From NCBI RefSeq assembly GCF_002943755.1, contig NZ_MQUB01000001.1, forward strand, positions 1,786,501 through 1,850,500: a stretch of DNA of 64,000 bases, given 5' to 3'. Position 1 is the stretch's first letter, and the number at the start of each line of letters is the position of its first letter. Made by a program: the position numbers and the translations under genes. This document shows, in pieces, positions 39,864-48,891 of this stretch. The notes beneath the pieces were generated by a model. That model saw only the letters and a program-made list of their open reading frames with translations. It made no database searches and had not been told where the DNA came from. The stretch is from Aureitalea marina. GTDB lineage: Bacteria; Bacteroidota; Bacteroidia; Flavobacteriales; Flavobacteriaceae.

Positions 39864-40379
39864 ATGAGAAAATTGATCATTTTAGGACTGGTCCTTGTTG
39901 GGGCCATCTCTTGTAAAGAAGCTGAAATTCGATATACCCAAGACTCACCAGAGATAAACGAGGTGAAAGGCCTGGTGGCCGATTATGTTGCGGGTAACTG
40001 GGACACCTTCCAGGCTCGGTACTCCGATACGGCCAAACTATATCACAACACCTGGGACGAACCTATCAGTCCGGGACAACGGCTGGGTGACACCCAGGCT
40101 TTGTTGAGCAATTTCAATGACTACAGTTTTGTCGAAGACCGTTCTGAATACGAAATGGTGATAACTGATAAAGGTGAAACTTGGGTCAATTTCTGGGGAG
40201 TCTGGAAAGGAACTATGATCGCAAACGCCAAAGAGATCATTATTCCGGTTCATATCACCGCTCGTTTTGTGGATGGTAAGATCGTCAGTGAATACGGTTA
40301 TTGGGACAATTCACAGATGATGATGGCTATGCAGGAACTCGCTCAGCAAGCACAGTCTGAACCGGAGGAGCCTGAATAA
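39864..40379 (+). CDS. SnoaL/NTF2-like lipoprotein
   Basis: This 171-residue exported protein has the lipobox AISC (C17) and a cone-fold NTF2-like domain (about 30-150). VKGLVADYVAGNWDTFQARYSDTAKLYHN, then TWVNFWGVWKGTM and VHITARFVDGKIVSEYGYWD are typical of SnoaL-like domains. The last 20 residues are Gln/Glu-rich. It is co-directional with the preceding secreted gene (20-base gap) and ends before a perfect 11-bp hairpin, so the two form one unit. The ligand is unknown. Confidence 0.82.
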   Translation: MRKLIILGLVLVGAISCKEAEIRYTQDSPEINEVKGLVADYVAGNWDTFQARYSDTAKLYHNTWDEPISPGQRLGDTQALLSNFNDYSFVEDRSEYEMVITDKGETWVNFWGVWKGTMIANAKEIIIPVHITARFVDGKIVSEYGYWDNSQMMMAMQELAQQAQSEPEEPE

Positions 40380-40405
40380 TCAATGATCGAATTCCTATAA
40401 AAGCG

Positions 40406-40440
40406 GAACCGCTCCCTGGGCACCTGGGAGCGGTTCTCAT
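40406..40440. terminator. Perfect 11-bp hairpin between SnoaL-like and FAS1 genes
   Basis: GAACCGCTCCC and GGGAGCGGTTC pair perfectly around a 9-base loop between convergent genes. The T-rich tail is poor on both strands, so its strength as an intrinsic terminator is uncertain. Confidence 0.6.
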
Positions 40441-40477
40441 TCATAATAAAACTAACCAATCAAATTATGAATTTTGC

Positions 40478-42331
40478 TTACAGCGGAGGAAGGATCACTC
40501 GGTTGATCACGTGCACAACTCCGTTAGCTGCTTGAACGTTTGTCACTACGATATTGATCACACGTCCGTTTGGATCAGTGATAGTAGCTGCAGCTGCATT
40601 GATGGTGATATTTCCTCCCAGGGTACCTACATCTCCACTAGACAAGTCCTCCTCACGTACATTGGCTCCACCAATGACGTGGTAGTTGAGTGTCGCGGTC
40701 AGCGTGGCAGTATCCAGGTCACCTAGACCACCTAGTCCTAGCTCGGCCAACAGATCGCCAAAGGCATCGTTGGTTGGGGCAAATACAGTAAAGGGTGCAG
40801 GCTCTGTTCCGTTTGGCGTACTCAGTATCCCAGCAAAATCAGGTTGATCTTCTCTCGTCAGCGCAGCAACAAGGGTCTCAAAAGTTGGATCCGCAGTGGC
40901 GAATGTAACTACCGTTGGAAGACCGATAACAGCATCGACAACGTGTACTACTCCGTTGGCCGCAGTTTGGTCCGCAGCTGCAACAGAAGAAACTCCATTG
41001 ATGCGAACACCATCTGCAGTACTGATATACATGCTCAGGTTATCTTCTCCTCCGAATGTAGCCAAGCTGCTCACATAGCCAGTAGAAAGATCAGTTGAAA
41101 GAGCTGTTCCGGTAAGAACATGGTTCAGAAGTACTTGCGTCAATACATCGACTGGAACATCGTCCAAGCTATCTAATCCTAGGCTGTCCAAAAAGGCCAG
41201 GAAAGCAGTATTGGTCGGAGCGAAAACAGTGAATTCTGCATTTCGGTCATTTAGCGTATCAACCAAACCGGCACGTCCCAGGGCATCAACCAAAATCGAA
41301 AGGTCTGCGTTCATCATGGCCAAGCCAGCAATTGTTGGGTTCACAACATCGATCGCCTCTTGTGGCAAGATCACTTTATCTATTGCGTGAACAATACCAT
41401 TTGAAGACTGAACGTCAGTTGCAATGATGTTAGCTTTAATTCCAGTAGCATCAATGATACCAGGACCTCCATCCAATGTGATCAGGATGTCTTCTCCTTG
41501 GAAAGTAGTTACCTCTGCCCCTTCAGACAGGTCTCCTGCGCGGACATTGGAAGCGGCAATTACGTGATAATTTAAGACCGTTTGCAATAGGTCTACTGGG
41601 ATCTGGTCCAGGGAATCCAGGCCAAGAGCTTCTAGCAAACCAGCAAAAGCATCGTTTGTTGGGGCAAATACAGTAAAGGGAGAGCCTTCAGTTCCCGATA
41701 ACAGAGCAACATAGTCTACACCGTTCGTAGAACCAGCGACTAAGGCTTCAACTAAAACAGAAAAATCTGGATTTGCAGTAGCCTGAGTAACAACTGTAGG
41801 TATACCGATAACGGCATCCACCTGGTGGATTACACCATTACTTGCCTCTACATCAGCATTGGCGACTACGACAGAAGATACTCCGTTAACTCGTATGCCA
41901 GAGCTTAGGTCGACAAACAGGCTTAGGTTAAATCCAGTATCTCCGAATGAGGCTAGGGAGTTCAAATATCCAGTTGTAAGGTCTGTAGAAAATGCAGAGC
42001 CGTTCACTACGTGGTTAAGTAATGTCTCTGTCAAAACATCAACTGGCACTTCCTCCAGACTTGGGAAACCATTATCATTCAAGAATTGTTCGAAGGCTGC
42101 GTTGGTTGGCGCAAATAAAGTTCGCTCCTCTACCCCATCCAGTGCCCCTGTCAGCCCAGCTCTATTCAGTGCCGCGACCAATGAGGTGTAGTCGGAATTA
42201 CTTTGTAAAATGTTCGTGATTGTGAAATCAGAGGAATCCGGATTGGTCGGATTGTTATCATCGTCATTGCTACATGCTACAACGGTGATCGCTAAAAAGG
42301 CAACAAATGCCCATTTAAATAGTTTTTTCAT
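40478..42331 (-). CDS. Lipoprotein with four fasciclin (FAS1) domains
   Basis: The ATG at 42331 (MKKLFKWAFVAFLAITVVAC, lipobox Cys at 20) is preferred to one 13 codons upstream. The 617-residue protein carries four FAS1 adhesion domains at about 33-172, 178-318, 325-462 and 468-617. Each has a TVFAPTN motif and a YH/H-box such as LLNHV or LNYHVI. Domains 1 and 3 share STDL-x-TGY and IRVNGVSSV, and 2 and 4 share LNYHVI and NVR, so the protein is a duplicated two-domain block. FAS1 proteins mediate cell or matrix adhesion. It probably sits on the outer membrane surface. Confidence 0.92.
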   Translation of the reverse strand: MKKLFKWAFVAFLAITVVACSNDDDNNPTNPDSSDFTITNILQSNSDYTSLVAALNRAGLTGALDGVEERTLFAPTNAAFEQFLNDNGFPSLEEVPVDVLTETLLNHVVNGSAFSTDLTTGYLNSLASFGDTGFNLSLFVDLSSGIRVNGVSSVVVANADVEASNGVIHQVDAVIGIPTVVTQATANPDFSVLVEALVAGSTNGVDYVALLSGTEGSPFTVFAPTNDAFAGLLEALGLDSLDQIPVDLLQTVLNYHVIAASNVRAGDLSEGAEVTTFQGEDILITLDGGPGIIDATGIKANIIATDVQSSNGIVHAIDKVILPQEAIDVVNPTIAGLAMMNADLSILVDALGRAGLVDTLNDRNAEFTVFAPTNTAFLAFLDSLGLDSLDDVPVDVLTQVLLNHVLTGTALSTDLSTGYVSSLATFGGEDNLSMYISTADGVRINGVSSVAAADQTAANGVVHVVDAVIGLPTVVTFATADPTFETLVAALTREDQPDFAGILSTPNGTEPAPFTVFAPTNDAFGDLLAELGLGGLGDLDTATLTATLNYHVIGGANVREEDLSSGDVGTLGGNITINAAAATITDPNGRVINIVVTNVQAANGVVHVINRVILPPL

Positions 42332-42503
42332 AATGCATTTTTTTAGCTTGATTAACTGCTTATGAAACAAACAAAGGGCATTTTTTACTACCCGAAATCC
42401 CCCAGTTTAATAATACTTTAACTTTTTGTTCAATCTTTATATAAAAAGATTAAACACTGTAAAAGCCTATAAATAGGGGTCTAGCGTAGTTTTTTGCCAA
42501 ATT

Positions 42504-43157
42504 TTAGTTACAGAGGTCGATGGCATCCAGAATCACTTGTTCTAGAGCGGCGTCATCTTCTATGAGTTGAGTAGTACCTGTTTCCCAGATTACTTCCATG
42601 GGATAATTCATATTGACAAGTATGTTGGTAGGAAAGTCGTCAAGCCATTGGAAGGTCTGCTTGTCATGGTCTAATGAAACAGTTTCAAAACTACCCTGGG
42701 TGGCATCGTAAATGGCCAGGCGAATTGGATAGACCAAGTCGATGCAAGTCACTCGCTGATCGTAAAGAATACCCGCCTCACATTTGGTGATCTCAGTTAG
42801 GAATTCTTCGTGAACCTCTATGGTCGTAGACTCATAGTTCGCATAAGTGATCTCAATGGGATAGACAGGAACCAGTTCGTCGTTGGAATTAAAGGGTACA
42901 AGATCGGCAACCGAATTGATCTGATACGGCTCTCCGCTGTACATTACGGTATAAGGGAAGTTAACACTGAAACAACTGGAACGATCTACCACATCGTCGA
43001 AGGTCCCGTCGTGAGAGGTCACATTTTGAAGTAGGGATCTAAGCTGCAAGGCCAACCCTTCTTCATTGTTTTGATCTTGTTCATCTATAACTGTAAATTC
43101 CTCCTGTTGACAGGCAAACAAGGCACACACTATCATCAATCCCAGAACTCTCTTCAT
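42504..43157 (-). CDS. Lipoprotein of unknown function divergent from ECF sigma gene
   Basis: The ATG at 43157 (MKRVLGLMIVCALFAC, C16) begins a lipoprotein signal. A longer frame upstream overlaps the sigma-factor gene and is rejected. The 217-residue protein has a Gln/Glu/Asp-rich start, a Cys-containing beta segment (RSSCFSVNFPYTVMYSG), two further cysteines (TKCEAG, VTCIDLVYPI) and a C-terminal helix. I recognise no named family. It shares an 87-base spacer with the ECF sigma gene and precedes the FAS1 gene on the same strand with a 172-base gap. Confidence 0.75.
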   Translation of the reverse strand: MKRVLGLMIVCALFACQQEEFTVIDEQDQNNEEGLALQLRSLLQNVTSHDGTFDDVVDRSSCFSVNFPYTVMYSGEPYQINSVADLVPFNSNDELVPVYPIEITYANYESTTIEVHEEFLTEITKCEAGILYDQRVTCIDLVYPIRLAIYDATQGSFETVSLDHDKQTFQWLDDFPTNILVNMNYPMEVIWETGTTQLIEDDAALEQVILDAIDLCN

Positions 43158-43244
43158 GGCGGTGATTTTTCTGTAATATAACAATTTAGGACATAGAATT
43201 CCTACCGTGAATTTCTTTCTATCTTTAGCCACTGGCAAAATGCT

Positions 43245-43766
43245 ATGGAAAAAAAGTTGTTTGAAAATGTATGTCAGGAACAGATCTACAGTCAATTGTA
43301 TCAACGACTTGCAAAAGATCTGCACGACTTCATTTATTTTAAATACGGCAACCAGGTCAATCCCGAGGACAAGGTTCATGAAGCCTTCATGAAGCTATGG
43401 CAGAACTGTGACAGTGTACCTCCGGAAAAGGCCAAGTCCTATTTGTTTACCGTAGCCAATAACCTGGTGCTAAACGAACTCAAACACAATAAGGTGGTCT
43501 ACAAGTTCAAGCAAATCCCCAAACGCAGCGAAACCAACAAAACCCCTCATACTGAACTGGTGGAGGAAGAATATTTAGAACGATTCCAAGAGGCACTGAA
43601 CAAGCTTCCCGAAGGACAAAGAATAGCATTTTTGTTGAACCGTGTCGAAGGCAAAAAACATCAGGAAATAGCGGACATGCTGGACATATCTCGGAAAGCG
43701 GTCGAAAAGCGCATCTATACAGCCTTAGACAAAATATTGAAGGAATTGGGAGAAATTCTGGAATAA
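43245..43766 (+). CDS. ECF-type RNA polymerase sigma factor
   Basis: This 173-residue protein is a short sigma-70 member. Region 2 is seen in EDKVHEAFMKLWQNC and KSYLFTVANNLVLNELK, and region 4 in LPEGQRIAFLLNRVEGKKHQEIADMLDISRKAVEKRIYTALDKI, with a helix-turn-helix near 135-160. It is the first gene of a sigma/FecR/TonB-receptor operon, which suggests cell-surface signalling. A TATCTTTA element near 43217 could be its promoter. It is divergent from a lipoprotein gene that it may control. Confidence 0.93.
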   Translation: MEKKLFENVCQEQIYSQLYQRLAKDLHDFIYFKYGNQVNPEDKVHEAFMKLWQNCDSVPPEKAKSYLFTVANNLVLNELKHNKVVYKFKQIPKRSETNKTPHTELVEEEYLERFQEALNKLPEGQRIAFLLNRVEGKKHQEIADMLDISRKAVEKRIYTALDKILKELGEILE

Positions 43767-43812
43767 TGGTAGGAAAAAACGTCCCTCGGTTGTTCTATAC
43801 TTGAAATTAGGT

Positions 43813-44706
43813 ATGAAAAAGAAAGATTTAATTTCCAAATGGTTAGACCATGAGCTAACCGCTGACGAGCTCAAGGCGTTTGAAGCATCAAACGCCTTTG
43901 GTTCGTTGTCAAGGATAGATCAGGCTGCTGAATTAGTTCAGAAACCTGAACTGGATGTGGCGCTTTCTTACCAAAAGCTTAAAGCAAAGCGGGATCAGGT
44001 CCGTGAGAAAAGTCTCTGGAACTGGCGTCGTGCTGTTGTTAGCGTTGCTGCAGTTGCAGTGATTGCCCTTGGGCTTTTTTGGGTTGTATCCAATAACTCC
44101 GGAATGGTCCAGGTGATGACGGCCATGGGAGAAAAAACGGAACTTACTCTGCCAGATAGTTCTGAAGTCGTCTTAAATGCGGGATCTTCTCTGGAGTACG
44201 ACCAAAACTGGGATGATGTTAGAGCTGTTCGTTTGAATGGGGAAGCCTTGTTCGAGGTCGAGGAAGGAAAAACCTTTACTGTAGAGACTTCAGTTGGAAC
44301 GATCCAAGTCTTGGGAACTCGATTCAATGTAAAGAACCGCGATAATTGGTTTGAGGTCACTTGCTTTGACGGTTTAGTGGAAGTGAAGTTTGGAGCTTCC
44401 AATTATAAGCTGTCTGCCGGCAATTCCTTCAGACTGGTCAACGGGCAGCCGCATTGGGAAGAGACCTCAATGACGAATCCGGCCTGGGTTGCCAACAAAT
44501 CGATCTTCAAGAGTGTACCGCTGTCTAGTGTCTTAAGCGAATTAGAGCGGCAATATGCCATTGAGATAGAGGCTACTGAAATCGATAAAAGTGTTATTTT
44601 TACGGGAAGTTTCACCCACGAGGATCTCGAAACAGCCCTTAGAGCCATAAGCATTCCGTTATCCCTGACCTTTGAGGTAAAAGAGAATTCCGTGACCTTA
44701 AAATAG
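43813..44706 (+). CDS. FecR-type anti-sigma regulator with DUF4974 tail
   Basis: The ATG at 43813 (MKKKDLISKW) is used rather than a TTG four codons earlier. The 297-residue protein has a cytoplasmic N-terminal region binding sigma (about 1-75), one membrane helix (about 78-98, VVSVAAVAVIALGLFW), a FecR domain with GEKTELTLPDSSEVVLNAGSS and FEVEEGKTFTVET, and the DUF4974 domain at the C-terminus (LSSVLSELERQYAIEIE). It passes signals from the TonB-dependent receptor to the sigma factor encoded just upstream. The receptor gene begins 6 bases after its stop. Confidence 0.93.
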   Translation: MKKKDLISKWLDHELTADELKAFEASNAFGSLSRIDQAAELVQKPELDVALSYQKLKAKRDQVREKSLWNWRRAVVSVAAVAVIALGLFWVVSNNSGMVQVMTAMGEKTELTLPDSSEVVLNAGSSLEYDQNWDDVRAVRLNGEALFEVEEGKTFTVETSVGTIQVLGTRFNVKNRDNWFEVTCFDGLVEVKFGASNYKLSAGNSFRLVNGQPHWEETSMTNPAWVANKSIFKSVPLSSVLSELERQYAIEIEATEIDKSVIFTGSFTHEDLETALRAISIPLSLTFEVKENSVTLK

Positions 44707-44712
44707 ATTGAC

Positions 44713-47229
44713 GTGCCGTCACTGAAAAGGCATTTCATTATTCTCTTTTTCTGCATCTCCTCACTCAACCTGTTACAGGCGCAAAGCGAAAACCGGGAGG
44801 TACCCCTTACTCAATTCTTTCAGTCTTTAGAACAGCTTTTTGGTTGTAACTTTTCCTATCAGGACAGTGACCTGACCCATCACTATGTGCTACCGGAACA
44901 ACGCAATAACCTCAATGAGTATCTGGATTTACTGTCCGAACTCACCCTATTCGACTATACATTGCTGCCGGATCTAACAGTTGCCGTAGCAACTAAACCT
45001 GATCTAACCTCCTACTGTGGGGTACTGATCGGGCGGGAGTCCGAACAGGTGGTAACCGGAGCTACCGTAAGAACGGCCTATCAAATTATGACGGTGCCGG
45101 AAAGTGGCATGTTCCGTGGCCTTGTAGCCAAGCCCAGTGAAGAGATATCGATTACCATGTCAGGCTACAACCCCATCCTCATTACTGCTGGCAACTTGGA
45201 TGAAGCGGCATGCCCCAGATTGGTGATGACTCCACTACCCCAAGCCCTGGAAGAAGTTTATCTGCTAAACTTCCTGGCCAAGGGGATAGAGAAACGCCTG
45301 GATGGTTCACTGTTAATCAATTATGACGATTTCGACATTTTACCCGGGCTGATCGAACCCGATGTCCTGCAAACCATACAAGCCTTACCTGGGATACAAT
45401 CCGTAAATGAGCGGGTTTCCGATATCAATATCCGTGGTGGCACCAACGACCAGAACCTCATCCTTTTGGACGGAGTTAAAATGTATCAAAGCGGACACTT
45501 CTTCGGATTGATCTCTGCGTTCAACCCCTTTCTGACCACCGAGGTCTCGGTTATCAAGAACGGCTCCCCGTCCCGTTTCGGTGATGGAGTTTCGGGTATC
45601 ATTTCGATGCGCGGAGAGGAGGAGATCAACAAAGAATTCAGGGCAGGAGCAGGAACAAATCTAATCAGTGCTGATGCCTGGGTAGACGTACCACTTGGAG
45701 AAAAGGCTTCCTTGCAGGTTTCAGGAAGAACATCCATCAATGGCCTGGTGGAGACTCCTACTTTCAACGCCTATTTTGACCGGGTATTCCAAAATACCGA
45801 AGTGATATCAGAAAGTGATAGCGAGTCCGTTTCGGATGACGCCTTCAACTTTTTTGATACCTATCTCAGACTGTTGTATCAACCAACAGAAAAAGACTAT
45901 ATCAGGGCCAACTTCTTGGTCCTGGGTAACGACTTGACCTTCCTGGAAAATGCCAACGTGGATGGTATGTTGGAATCCAGGGGAAGTAACCTGGACCAGA
46001 ACAACCTGTCCGGAGGATTCTTCTATCGACGAGACTGGAGCCCGGACTTTCGGACCATTTTTCAATGGTATGGCAGTAATTACGATCTGGAAGCTCGCAA
46101 CGTAGACGTGATCAACAATCAGGAGCTAGTGCAGCAGAACCAAGTTGAAGAAACTGGGTTTAGAGTGCGTGGTATCTACGATTTAACGGCAAGATTTGCA
46201 CTAGAGTTGGGTTATCAATTCAACGAAACGGGTATCACCAATTTCGAACGGATCAACAATCCCGACTTCGAAAGGACCGATAAACAAGTGATCCGAACCA
46301 ATAGTCTGTTCGCGGATGCTACCTATGTGACCAATGACAATAAGACCGTATTATCTGGCGGAATCCGGTTCAATCATATTGGAAAATTTGATGAGATCAA
46401 GGTCGAACCACGTCTGAGGATCAATCATCGTTTTAGTGACCGGTTGAGCTTGGAACTTCTTTCCGAGATCAAGAGCCAGACTACTTCCCAAATCATCGAT
46501 TTCCAATCGGACTTCTTGGGTGTGGAGAACCGAAGATGGGTATTGTCTTCTCCAGATGTTTTGCCCATTATCATGGGACGGCAAATTTCCCTGGACCTCA
46601 TCTATGTGAATCAGGGCTGGCAGTTAAGCGTAGAGCCCTATTTAAAGGAGATCGATGGAATTTCGGCTCAAAGCCAAGGTTTTCAAAATCAATTTCAAAA
46701 CGTCAGAACAACAGGAAGATATACGGTAAAAGGTGTAGATCTCCTGATCGATAAACGCTTCCAGAAGATCAATACCTGGTTGGGATATTCCTTTGCGGAT
46801 AATAGCTATCGGTTTCCGGAATTAAACCCAAGTGAATTTCACAACAACCTGGATGTTACCCACACACTCAGTTATGGTATCAATTACAGCTGGAAGGATT
46901 TTAAATTAGCCGCTGGCCTGAACTGGCACAGTGGAAAGCCCACTACCAGACCCGTTCCCGGTGAAGAGATAATCGACGGACAGATCAACTTTCAACCTCC
47001 TAACAGCGACAATATCGACGATTATTTCAGGGTAGATCTCTCCGGCACCTATCGGTTTATGATCGGATCAAAGATCAAGGCTTTTGCCGGACTCTCAGTC
47101 TGGAATCTTTTCGATAATGAGAATGTGGTCAACAACTTTTACAGGATCAATTCTGCAGGAGAAATAGAGGAGGTAAATGAGCTCTCATTGAGCTTTACCC
47201 CTAACGCCAGTTTTCGGATCGAATTCTAA
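44713..47229 (+). CDS. TonB-dependent receptor with N-terminal signalling-type domain
   Basis: This is an 838-residue outer-membrane receptor. The start is GTG at 44713, with a signal peptide (RHFIILFFCISSLNLLQAQ). An STN-like domain (about 30-95) and a carboxypeptidase-regulatory-like beta-sandwich (about 100-170) precede the plug (PGIQSVNERVSDINIRGGTNDQNLILLDG, about 230-260) and the barrel, which ends in a strand NASFRIEF. The order sigma/FecR/receptor with an STN-like region fits a trans-envelope signalling receptor that reports ligand binding. No SusD is adjacent, so a glycan role is not supported. The ligand is unknown. Confidence 0.9.
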   Translation: MPSLKRHFIILFFCISSLNLLQAQSENREVPLTQFFQSLEQLFGCNFSYQDSDLTHHYVLPEQRNNLNEYLDLLSELTLFDYTLLPDLTVAVATKPDLTSYCGVLIGRESEQVVTGATVRTAYQIMTVPESGMFRGLVAKPSEEISITMSGYNPILITAGNLDEAACPRLVMTPLPQALEEVYLLNFLAKGIEKRLDGSLLINYDDFDILPGLIEPDVLQTIQALPGIQSVNERVSDINIRGGTNDQNLILLDGVKMYQSGHFFGLISAFNPFLTTEVSVIKNGSPSRFGDGVSGIISMRGEEEINKEFRAGAGTNLISADAWVDVPLGEKASLQVSGRTSINGLVETPTFNAYFDRVFQNTEVISESDSESVSDDAFNFFDTYLRLLYQPTEKDYIRANFLVLGNDLTFLENANVDGMLESRGSNLDQNNLSGGFFYRRDWSPDFRTIFQWYGSNYDLEARNVDVINNQELVQQNQVEETGFRVRGIYDLTARFALELGYQFNETGITNFERINNPDFERTDKQVIRTNSLFADATYVTNDNKTVLSGGIRFNHIGKFDEIKVEPRLRINHRFSDRLSLELLSEIKSQTTSQIIDFQSDFLGVENRRWVLSSPDVLPIIMGRQISLDLIYVNQGWQLSVEPYLKEIDGISAQSQGFQNQFQNVRTTGRYTVKGVDLLIDKRFQKINTWLGYSFADNSYRFPELNPSEFHNNLDVTHTLSYGINYSWKDFKLAAGLNWHSGKPTTRPVPGEEIIDGQINFQPPNSDNIDDYFRVDLSGTYRFMIGSKIKAFAGLSVWNLFDNENVVNNFYRINSAGEIEEVNELSLSFTPNASFRIEF

Positions 47230-47289
47230 GTGAAATAGCTATCTTTAATCCACGTCAATCAATATCCTAATCGTAAATCAATTCTGGAA

Positions 47290-48801
47290 ATGAAACAACT
47301 AATTACGGTCATGATCATGGCCCTGTTCACTGTGGCCGGTTGGACGCAAACCGATATGGAATTAGCTCAATCTACCGTCACTCAAGACAAGATAAAGGGG
47401 CATATCTACTTTCTAGCCGATGATCTGCTGGAAGGTAGGGAAACCGGAACCCAGGGAAATAAAATAGCAGCCGCTTATTTGGCGAATACCCTAAGAAGTT
47501 ATGGGGTTAAACCCAATCCCGAATCTGGAAATTTCTACCAGGAAGTCATACTGCAAAAGACAACTCCCCATACGCGAATTGAGCTCAAACTGGGTGGTAA
47601 AGCTGTCAAGAACACAGTCGTCCTGGCCGGCAACAAGATCAACTACACTGGAGGGGCGGTCTTTGTAGGTCATGGATTGGAAGATGATTACAAAGGCAAG
47701 AATGTCAAGGGTAAGATTGTTTTCATGCGGGCCGGAGGCCCAGATGGTGGCACAGCTCAACAAGCCTTCAGACTAAGAAAGCAAAAGGAGGCGCTTGCCA
47801 AGGAGAAGGGAGCTATTTCCATGATCGAATTCTTACAAGCCGAAGAAAATATGTGGGGCTATATCGAACACAACTTCAATACGGATCGGCTGGGAATGAA
47901 GGACCCGGAGAAGATCAAGAAAGAACAGACCGTAAAAGGTGAGATGAATTTTACCTATCTCTGGATAAAGGATGAGTTTGGTCAGCTGGCTGTAAACATG
48001 GAAAAGAATCCGGAGCAGCCTGTTCAGCTCTTGGTTTCCGGAAGCCAAAAGATTCCTGTGAAAACTCAAAACGTGATCGGCTGGGTAGAGGGCACTGATC
48101 CCGAATTAAAAAATGAGTTCATTATCTATTCGGCTCACTACGACCACGTGGGGATTGGAACCCCGGACGAAACAGGAGACGCTATCTACAACGGTGCCAG
48201 GGACAATGCCGTAGGTACAACTACTGTATTGAGCATGGCGGAAAACCTGGCAAAACACCCAACAAAGCGGTCTGCTTTGTTCATTCTCTTTACTGGGGAA
48301 GAAAAAGGGCTATTGGGAAGTAAGTACTATGTGGAGAACCCAGTGCTACCACTCAATCAGATGGTCTACTGCTTCAACTCTGACAATGGTGGATACAATG
48401 ATACATCTCTGGCCACCATCATCGGATTACCCCGCACTACTGCAGAGCAGAATATCAAAGATGCTGTTTCTGCCTTTGGCCTGACCGCCATTGACGATCC
48501 TGCTGCCGAGCAAGGGCTGTTTGACAGAAGTGATAATGTGAATTTTGCCGCTGTCGGCATCCCGGCACCTACCTTTTCCTTAGGCTTCCGTTCCTTTGAT
48601 GGTGAAGTAACCAAATACTATCACCAACCCGGAGACCATGCGGATTCCATGGATTATGACTACCTGGAGAAATTCTTCAAGTCCTATGTATTAGCCGGAA
48701 GAATGATCGCCAATGACCCACAGACCCCATTCTGGACTGCAGGAGATAAATATGAAGAGGCCGGTAAGGAACTTTATCAGGTAAGCGGAGTTAAGAATTA
48801 G
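47290..48801 (+). CDS. M28-family zinc metallopeptidase, secreted
   Basis: This 503-residue exported protein has a signal peptide (MKQLITVMIMALFTVAGWTQ), a PA-type insert (about 105-215, VFVGHGLEDDYKGKNVKGKIVFM) and an M28 catalytic domain. The zinc-site residues are visible: H283 and D285 (AHYDHVG), D305 (GARDNAVG) and the acid pair E337-E338 (FTGEEKG). A later His comes in YHQPGD. Such enzymes release N-terminal amino acids from peptides. It lies 60 bases after the TonB receptor gene with its own -7-like TATCTTTA near 47240. It ends at a bidirectional terminator. Confidence 0.93.
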   Translation: MKQLITVMIMALFTVAGWTQTDMELAQSTVTQDKIKGHIYFLADDLLEGRETGTQGNKIAAAYLANTLRSYGVKPNPESGNFYQEVILQKTTPHTRIELKLGGKAVKNTVVLAGNKINYTGGAVFVGHGLEDDYKGKNVKGKIVFMRAGGPDGGTAQQAFRLRKQKEALAKEKGAISMIEFLQAEENMWGYIEHNFNTDRLGMKDPEKIKKEQTVKGEMNFTYLWIKDEFGQLAVNMEKNPEQPVQLLVSGSQKIPVKTQNVIGWVEGTDPELKNEFIIYSAHYDHVGIGTPDETGDAIYNGARDNAVGTTTVLSMAENLAKHPTKRSALFILFTGEEKGLLGSKYYVENPVLPLNQMVYCFNSDNGGYNDTSLATIIGLPRTTAEQNIKDAVSAFGLTAIDDPAAEQGLFDRSDNVNFAAVGIPAPTFSLGFRSFDGEVTKYYHQPGDHADSMDYDYLEKFFKSYVLAGRMIANDPQTPFWTAGDKYEEAGKELYQVSGVKN

Positions 48802-48820
48802 ATGGTTTCCACATAAATAG

Positions 48821-48855
48821 AAAGACCCGCCTGGCACAGGGCGGGTCTTTTATTT
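48821..48855. terminator. Bidirectional terminator between M28 peptidase gene and argS
   Basis: The stem AAAGACCCGCC / GGCGGGTCTTT (11 bp, 8-base loop) is followed by a T-rich tail. It is symmetric enough to end argS transcripts as well. Confidence 0.85.
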
Positions 48856-48891
48856 CGGGGGCAATAATTGCCCAAACTTACTGAATTTTAA

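Noticed and set aside
42504-43379. A longer start for the small lipoprotein (to 43379)
   Set aside because: It would run into the divergent sigma-factor gene. The signal peptide with lipobox starts at 43157.
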